A stretch of 28,646 nt of DNA. It comes from UBA11663 sp049616325. GTDB taxonomy: Bacteria; Bacteroidota; Bacteroidia; Flavobacteriales_D; Sanyastnellaceae. How positions within the stretch are numbered: the stretch's first letter is position 1; every line of letters starts with the position of its first letter. This document shows positions 1 through 9,000 of the stretch, in pieces. Below the pieces are notes generated by a model. That model was not told the DNA's origin, searched no databases, and worked only from the letters and a program-made list of their open reading frames with translations. Where the stretch lies: the NCBI GenBank assembly GCA_049616325.1, contig JBMZHG010000026.1, forward strand, positions 1-28,646, in the 5' to 3' direction. The translations under genes and the position numbers were made by a program.

Positions 1-55
1 GCGTGATTTTGGTCGAAGGACCGACGACAGGAGACACGGTGTGCTACAACAGCTG
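1..55 (+). repeat. Fragment identical to 2218-2272
   Basis: The first 55 bases of the window match 2218-2272 exactly; the next base differs (t versus c). At 2218 this segment is the end of a glycogen-binding-like module followed by a Cys unit. The gene therefore almost certainly continues upstream with at least one more such module. Confidence 0.9.
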
Positions 56-3000
56 TGAAGCCTGCGTGGATGCCGTTCTCGGTTGCACGGATGCAGCGGC
101 TTGCAACTACAATGCCGATGCGGACACCGACGACGGTTCTTGCGATTACTGCTCTTGCGGCGGTTCTGAGGAAGCTGTGGCTTATCCACTGGTGATTGAA
201 GCTTCGACTCCTTCAGCTGCTACAGGAACGACTTATCGCTTCTACGTCCAAATGCAAGACGCCTCTGACCGCATGAGTGCCGTGTTTGGCAACAACGAGT
301 CGCACTTGTTGTTGAACAGCCCTTCTGGCATTTTCAACAGCAGCTTCAACTCGTCTTGGAACGCCTCGGGAATCAATCCCGCCTTCTTGGCAGTTTTCCC
401 TGAATTGGCAGACGACAGCTACGCCACCATTGGTTTGACTGGACCTGCGTCCTCCTCGGGCATTGCTGGCGCTGCGGATCCAAGCTTGGTCGAAGACACT
501 GCCTTGAGCCCCTCAGTTTCTGAATATTTTTTGACGGGCGGAACAGAATTGAGCGTGACGACCTTGACGGGTGCGTCTTGGTACATCCTGAATACGGCCG
601 CCAACGGGTTGCCTGACGCGGACGGCCGTGTTTTGGTCATGCAAATCACTTCCGAAGGTCCTATCTCAGGTCAGCTGAACTACCAAGTGTTCCCCTTGGG
701 AGTGGGCCAGGATCAGGTCCAAATCAGCTTGGAATTTGACGGCGCAGGAACGTTTGGTGCAGGGGGCGGAAACGCTTGTGGATGCACGGACTCTGCAGCG
801 ACCAACTACGATTCTGGCGCGCAGTACGACGACGGTTCTTGCGAATACGACGCAGCCGGCTGTACGGACGACACCGCGTGCAACTACGACGCCACTGCGA
901 CAGCAGACGACGGTTCATGTGTCTACATTGATGCTGGGGCGTGTGACTGCGAAGGCAACGTGCTCGACGCCTTGGGCGTTTGCGGCGGCGACTGCAGCGC
1001 GGATGCGGACGACGATGGCGTTTGTGACGACGCGGACAACTGCGTCGGAGAAGTGGATGCTTGCGGAGTATGCAACGGTGACGGATCCTCATGCACGGGT
1101 TGCATGGACCCTGCTGCCAGCAACTACGACGAGAACAACCTGTTCGAAGACAACGGTCAGTGTTTGTATGCCACGACCTTCAACGTGGACATGAGCTGCG
1201 CGACGAACGCAGGCGCAATGTTGAACGGTTCTGCCGGCTTCTCTGAGGTATTCGTTACGGGCCCCATCTTCGGTTGGGCTGCCAACGACGGCTACAACCA
1301 GTTGACGGACGCGGACGGTGACGGCATCTACTCGGTGACCCTCGACTTCCCCGCCGGCGACATCGAATACAAGTACGCGATTGACGGTTTTGCCGACCAA
1401 GAGCAGCTTGTGGACGACGTCCAAGCGGGCGGAACGTGTGCCCCCATCACGGACGGCGCAGGTTACGCAAACCGCCTCGTTGCTGCAGGTTCTTCAACCT
1501 CAGATACGTATGGAAGCTGCACCACGTGCGCAGACCAAGCTGAGCCTGCGAACGTGACGTTCCAGGTGGACATGAACCAGTACAGCGAAGGATATTCTTA
1601 CGGTGGCGTGTTCTTGAACGGGAGCTTCACCGGCTGGTGCGGCGCTTGCGCTCCGATGGACGACAGCGACGGCGACGGCATTTGGACCATCACGGTTCCT
1701 CTGATGCCAGGCACGGTGGAATACAAGTTCACCCTCGACGGCTGGAACTACCAGGAAGAATTTGCCGGTGGCGAGTCTTGCACGAGCACCATCGACGGCT
1801 TCACGAACCGCTCCTTGGATGTCACTGAGGACGTTGTTCTTGCGGCAGTGTGCTGGGAGTCTTGCGACGTGTGCCCCGACATCGACGACGTGTTGGGCTG
1901 CATGGATTCTTCTGCAAACAACTACAACCCTGACGCCACGGTCGAGCCTGAGAACTCATGCTTGTACGACGTGACCTTGTCTGTGGACGCTTCCCAGACG
2001 GACTTCACGTCCATGTCCTTGGCTGGCACGTTCAACGGCTGGAACAACGGTTCCAACTTCATGGACGACAGCGACGGCGACGGAACGTACACGATCACGG
2101 TTTCGATGACGGCGGGTGCACAGGAATACAAGTTCTTGGGCAACGGCGACTGGGCCTTTGCGGAAGCTTTTGACGGATCTGAATCGTGCACGACGGCTCC
2201 CGGAGAGTACGTGAACCGCGTGATTTTGGTCGAAGGACCGACGACAGGAGACACGGTGTGCTACAACAGCTGCGAGGCGTGTGTGGACCCCGTATTCGGA
2301 TGTACCGACGAAACCGCATGCAACTACAACCCTGACGCCACGGACAACGTGACCGGATCAACCGGAGTGTTTGTTGACTTGACGGCAGGCTCATGGCCGA
2401 GCGAAATCTTCTGGAGCCTCAATGGAGAGTCCTACGGCGCACCGTTCAGCGGTGAAATCGCTCTGGAACCAGGTACGTACACCATTGAAGCCGGGGACAC
2501 CTACGGCGACGGCTGGAACGGCGCCGTGATGACCGTGACCGATTTGGGCAGCGGTGAATCCGTGACCTACTCGTTGGACAGCGGTTCGTCAGGCAGCTTC
2601 GATATTGTGGTTTCTGCGTTGGAAGGGGCGTGTACTTATGCACCCGATTACTACGAGTGTGACGGCGACACGTGCTTGAACGACACGGACGGCGACGGCG
2701 TGTGTGACGAATTGGAAATTGAAGGTTGCGTTGTGCCATCGGCCTGCAACTACAACCCCAACGCCACGGACCTCGTTCCTTGTCAGTATCCTGAGCCGGG
2801 ATACTTGTGTGACGGCTCTTGCGACGGCGATGCAGACGGCGACGGCGTGTGCGACGCAAATGAAATTGAAGGTTGCCAAGATGCCTCAGCATGCAACTAC
2901 GACGCTACGGCCACCGATGCAGGCGAATGCGACTTCGACAGCTGCTCGGGTTGCACGAACGAGTTGGCATGCAACTACGACGCTTCTGCAACGCAGGACG

Positions 3001-6000
3001 ACGGTTCTTGTGATTTCTGCTCTTGCTCTGCCGAAGGGGAGGGAGGACAAAACGGCTTCGGCTTGACGGTGGAAACCCACGCTGAAGATGGAATCGCAGG
3101 TTTGACGACGTACCGCGTGTACTTGACCACTCCCAACGCGAGCGACTTCGTAAGTGCCGTTGCCGGAGACCAAATCAACCCATCTTACCTGCGCACGACG
3201 ACGAGCTTCTACCAGAACGAGCTTGGAGGCTTGACTGCGGATGCAATCAACCCCTTGTTCTTCGGTGCGTTCCCAGATTTGGAGTACGACAGCTGGTTGA
3301 CCATTGGCATTGATTCTGCGCCAACTCCTGGAGACGGCACCGCTGCAGTGACTTTGGCTCAGGCCGAAGGCGATACTTGGGCTGCCGACTTTGAAGCAGG
3401 CCAAAACTTGGAGCTGAACTCCTTCTTCGGAGGGTCGTGGTTCACGACGAACCTCAGCAGCAACGGTGTTGCTGGCGAAGACAAGAAGGTGCTCTTGGCT
3501 CAATTGACCACGGATGGTTCGTTGTCAGGTCAGTTGTACGTGCAAGTCTTCCCACTCGGTGTGGGAGCCGACGCAGAATACCTCACGCTGAGCTTCGAGA
3601 GCTTCTCTTGTGGTTGCACGGACGAAAGCGCATGCAACTACGACGCCAACGCTCAGTACGACGACGGTTCTTGCGAATTGCCTGGTCCTTACGACTGCGA
3701 CGGCGAAACGTGCTTGAACGACTCTGACGGAGACGGCGTGTGCGACGAATTGGAAATTGAAGGTTGCGTTGTGCCAACGGCCTGCAACTACAATCTCAAC
3801 GCCACGGACCTCGTGCCATGTGTCTACCCTGACCCAGGTTACCTCTGCGACGGAACGTGCGACGGGGATGCCGACGGAGACGGCGTATGCGACGCGAACG
3901 AAATTGTGGGCTGTCAGGATTCTGCCGCTTGCAACTACGACGCTGCTGCAACGGATGCCGGTTCTTGTGAATACGAAAGCTGCTTGGGTTGCACGGACGC
4001 AACGGCTTGCAACTACGACGAGACGGCAACACAAAACGACGGTTCTTGCGACTACTGCTCATGCGCTGACGAAGCTCAGGGCGGGCAGAACGGATTCGGT
4101 TTGGCCGTGGAGACGCACGCGGAGAATGGCATCTTCGGATTGACCACGTACCGCATTTACGTCACCACGCCCAATGCAAACGACTTCGTGAGTGCAATCG
4201 CGGGTGACGAAATCAATCCTTCGTTCCTCCGCACGAGCAGCAGCTTCTACCAGAATGCGCTCGGCGGCTTGACGGCCGACGCCATCAACCCCTTGTTCTT
4301 CGGTTCGTTCCCAGAATTGGAGTTCGACAGCTGGTTGACGATTGGCATCGACTCCGCTCCAACCCCTGGAGATGGAACGGCTGCAGTGACCTTGGCTCAA
4401 GCTGAGGGTGACACGTGGGCTGCGGACTTTGAAGCAGGCCAAAACCTCGAATTGAACTCCTTCTTCGGAGGATCGTGGTTCACCACGAACCTCAGCAGCA
4501 ACGGCGTTGCTGGCGACGACAAGAAGGTGTTGGTTGCGCAGTTGACTACGGACGGCTCGCTGACCGGTCAACTCTACGTCCAAGTCTTCCCGCAAGGGGT
4601 GGGCGCAGACGCAGAGTACCTCACGCTCACCTTCGGAAGCAGCTCTTGCGGTTGCACCGATGAATCTGCGTGCAACTACAACGACGGCGCTTCTTACGAC
4701 GACGGCTCTTGTTTGTATGCCGACGAGTACAACGAGTGTGACGGAACTTGTTTGATTGACACCGACGAAGACGGCATTTGCGACAACGTGGACGAGTGCA
4801 TTGGCGCTTACGACGCGTGTGGCGTGTGCAACGGACCGGGTGCCATTTACGAGTGCGGTTGTTCCGACATTCCTGAGGACGACTGTGATTGCGAAGGCAA
4901 CCAACTCGACATTCTCGGAGTTTGTGGCGGTGGCTGTGAAGCAGACATCAACGACAACGGTTTGTGTGATGCCAACGAAATCACCGGTTGTACGGACCCA
5001 GAAGCCTTGAACTACTACGACGGTGCGACGTTTGACGACGGATCTTGCATTCCAAACATCCCAGGATGTACCAACGCTGTGGCGTGCAACTACAACCCCG
5101 ATGCCACGGTAGGCGACGGTACGTGTGAATACGCGAGCTGCTCAGGATGTTCGATTGAAGAAGCCTGCAACTACGACCCCGATGCCACCATCGAGGCAAA
5201 CGAGACTTGCACGTTCCCTGCCACGATTTACGTGGATTGTGACGGTGTTTGTTTCAACGATGCAGACGGCGACGGCGTTTGTGATGAGGCTGAAATCTTG
5301 GGCTGTACGGATCCGCAAGCGTTGAACTACAACCCCAACGCCACGGAAGACAACGGCAACTGCATTGCCAACATCCCAGGCTGCTTGAACCCCATCGCGT
5401 GCAACTACAACCCTAACGCTACGGTTGGAAACGGTTCTTGCGAATACCTGACCTGCGCAGGATGTACCGACGAGGCGGCATGCAACTACGACGCCGATGC
5501 AACCATTGAGGACAACAGTTCTTGTGATTACCCCGCCACGTCTTACGTCGATTGCGATGGCGCATGCCTGAACGACACGGACGGCGACGGTGTTTGTGAC
5601 GAAGCTGAGGTTGCTGGTTGTACGGACGCCGACGCGTTGAACTACGACGCGGACGCCACGGACGACGACGGCTCTTGCATTGCGTTGCAGCCTGGTTGCT
5701 TGAACCCAAGCGCTTGCAACTACGATGCCAATGCCAACGTAAGCGACGGCTCTTGTGAGTTCGAAAGCTGTGTGGGATGTACCCTCACTGACGCCTGCAA
5801 CTACGACGCTGACGCGACCATTGCGGCGAACGGAACGTGTGAATACCCCTCGGAGTACTACCTCGATTGCGACGGCAACTGCTTGAACGACGAGGATGGC
5901 AACGGCGTTTGTGACGAGCTCGACGTGTCGGGTTGCATGGACCCCTCGGCGTTCAACTACAACCCCAACGCCACTCAGGACAACGGATCTTGTGTTCCCG

Positions 6001-9000
6001 TCATCTTGGGCTGTGTCCAGGCGAGCGCGTGTAACTACGATGCCAACGCGAACACGGGCAACGGCACTTGTGAATTCTCGTCTTGTGCAGGATGTCTCAA
6101 CGAAGAGGCATGCAACTACGACCCGACGGCGACGATTCAAGACAACAGCACGTGTGAATACCCTGCTGAAAGCAACTTGAATTGCGACGGTTCGTGCATC
6201 AACGACGCCGACGGCGACGGTGTGTGCGACGAAGATGAGATCTTGGGTTGCACGAACCCCGACGCTCAGAACTTCAACGCCAACGCGACGGAGGACAATG
6301 GAAACTGCGTGGTCTTGACCGGCGGATGTTTGGTTCCTGTGGCCTGCAACTACGATCCTTCTGCGGACTTCGACTACAACGATCCTTCGCAGTGTGAGTT
6401 CGATTCATGCACTGGTTGTACGGTTCCTGTGGCTTGCAACTACGACCCAACGGCAACGTTGCCTGCAAACACGACTTGCGTGTTCCCAGAGCAGTTCTAC
6501 GACTGCGACGGCAACTGCAACCTTGACTCCGACGGAGACGGAATCTGCAACCAGCTTGAGATTCCTGGCTGTACGGACGAAACGGCCGTGAACTACAACC
6601 CCAACGCGACGAACAGCACGAACAACTGCATTTACGTCATCAGCGGTTGTACGTTGCCTTTCGCCTGCAACTACGATCCAAACGCGGAGGTGTACGAAGA
6701 GGGCGCATGTGACTTTGATTGCGCTCCGCCTATCGTTGTCTTCGAGGATTGCACGGACGAATTGGCCTGCAACTTCGGCGAAGCTGGACCTTGTGTGTAC
6801 TTCGACGCGAACGGCGATTTGTGCGCGACGGTTGGTTGCATGGACGTGACGGCCTGCAACTACGACGACACAGCTCAAATTGCTGACGATTCTTGTGAGT
6901 ACCTGAGCTGCCAGGGTTGCACGGACAACACCGCATGCAACTACGACGCGACAGCGACCACGGACAACGGGACCTGTGAATCGGAGAGCTGCGCTGGATG
7001 TACCGACGCGGACGCCATCAACTACGACGAAACGGCGACCATCGACGACGGCACGTGCATCTTGCCAGGTTGTACGATTGTCGACGCGTGCAACTACGAC
7101 GCGAACGCTGGTCAGAACGACGGTTCTTGCGAATACTTGTCTTGTGCGGGCTGTACCCTCGAGGCGGCGTGCAACTACGATGCGACTGCGACGATTTCGA
7201 ACAACTCGCTTTGCACATACCCTGCGGAAGCGTACTTGGACTGCGCGGGCGATTGCTTGAACGATGCGGACGGCGACGGCATTTGCGATGAACTTGAGGT
7301 TGCCGGTTGTACCGACGAGACGGCGTTCAACTACGACGCGGATGCAACGGACGACGACGGAAGCTGCATTGCGACCGTGACAGGATGTTTGAACCTCACG
7401 GCCTGCAACTACAACGCTGCTGCCAACGTGTCAGACGGTTCTTGTGAATTCGACTCGTGCGCTGGGTGTACGTTGGAGGCGGCCTGCAACTACGATGCTA
7501 CGGCGACGATCGACAACAACACGACGTGCACGTACCCCGCTGAGGACTACCTCGACTGCGACGGCAACTGCTTGAACGACGCTGACGGCGACGGCATTTG
7601 CGACGAGCTTGAGGTTGCCGGATGTACGGACGACACCGCGTTGAACTACGACGCCGATGCGACGGACGACGACGGATCTTGCATCGCCACGGTTCTGGGT
7701 TGCTTGAACCCAGGAGCTTGCAACTACAATGCTGCGGCCAACGTGAGCGACGGTTCTTGTGAATTCGACTCGTGCGCTGGATGTATGCTCGCAGATGCGT
7801 GCAACTACGACGCAGACGCGACGATTGCAATCAACTCCACGTGTACGTACCCTGCCGAGGACTACCTCGACTGCGATGGCAACTGCTTGAACGACGCCGA
7901 TGCCGATGGCATTTGCGACGAGCTTGAAGTGGCCGGCTGTACCGACGAGACCGCGTTCAACTACGACGCGGACGCCACGGACGACGACGGTTCATGTGAG
8001 GCTGTCGTGACAGGTTGCTTGAACGACTCAGCGTGCAACTACAACGCAGAGGCCAACACGACTGACGGTTCGTGCGACTTCGACTCGTGTGTGGGTTGCA
8101 TGATTGAAACTGCTTGCAACTACAGCGCAGACTACACTGTGGCGGCCAACGGCACCTGCACGTACCCCGCGGAGGACTACCTCGACTGCGACGGCAACTG
8201 CTTGAACGATACCGATGCCGATGGCATTTGCGACGAGCTGGAAGTGGCTGGTTGTACCGACGAGACTGCGTTTAACTACGACGCGGATGCGACGGACGAC
8301 GACGGTTCTTGTGAGGCGGTTGTGGAAGGCTGTTTGCAAGCCTCTGCCTGCAACTACGACGCCAACGCCAACACGTCAAACGGTTCTTGTGACTTCGACT
8401 CGTGCGTTGGATGTATGATCGAGACCGCGTGCAACTACAGCCCGGACTACACGATCGCTGCAAACGGCACTTGCACGTACCCAACGCAGTCTTACTTCGA
8501 TTGCGATGGCAACTGCCTGAACGATTCAGACGGCGACGGCATTTGCGACGAAGTGGACGATTGCTTCGGAACGTACGATTCGTGCGGAGTGTGTGCTGGA
8601 CCTGGTGAGATCTACGAATGCGGTTGTGCAGACATTCCTGAAGGGGATTGCGACTGCGATGGCAACCAACTCGACGTGGTTGGTGTGTGCGGTGGAACCT
8701 GCACGGAAGACGCAGACGCCGATGGCATTTGCGACGACGTGGACGACTGTGTCGGCGCGTACGACTCATGTGGAGTCTGCAACGGTCCAGGTGAAATCTA
8801 CGAGTGCGGTTGTGCGGACATCCCAGAGGGTGACTGCGACTGCGACGGCAACCAACTTGACGCCCTTGGCGTGTGCGGAGGCACGTGCGAAGGAGACGAC
8901 GACGGCGACGGCATCTGCAACGATGCGGAAATCGTGGGATGTCAAGAAGAGGATGCCTGCAACTACGACCCAACGGCTACGGACGCAGGAGACTGCGAAT

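Noticed and set aside
5142..6140. 332-codon open frame on the - strand within the giant gene, and similar Arg/Val-rich frames nearby
   Set aside because: These are repeat-driven shadows: the periodic coding strand lacks stops in the reverse frames and gives low-complexity translations.
5237..8510. Regular direct repeats considered as a CRISPR array
   Set aside because: The repeats are 315 bp, in frame and coding, with no short repeat/spacer pattern and no cas genes.
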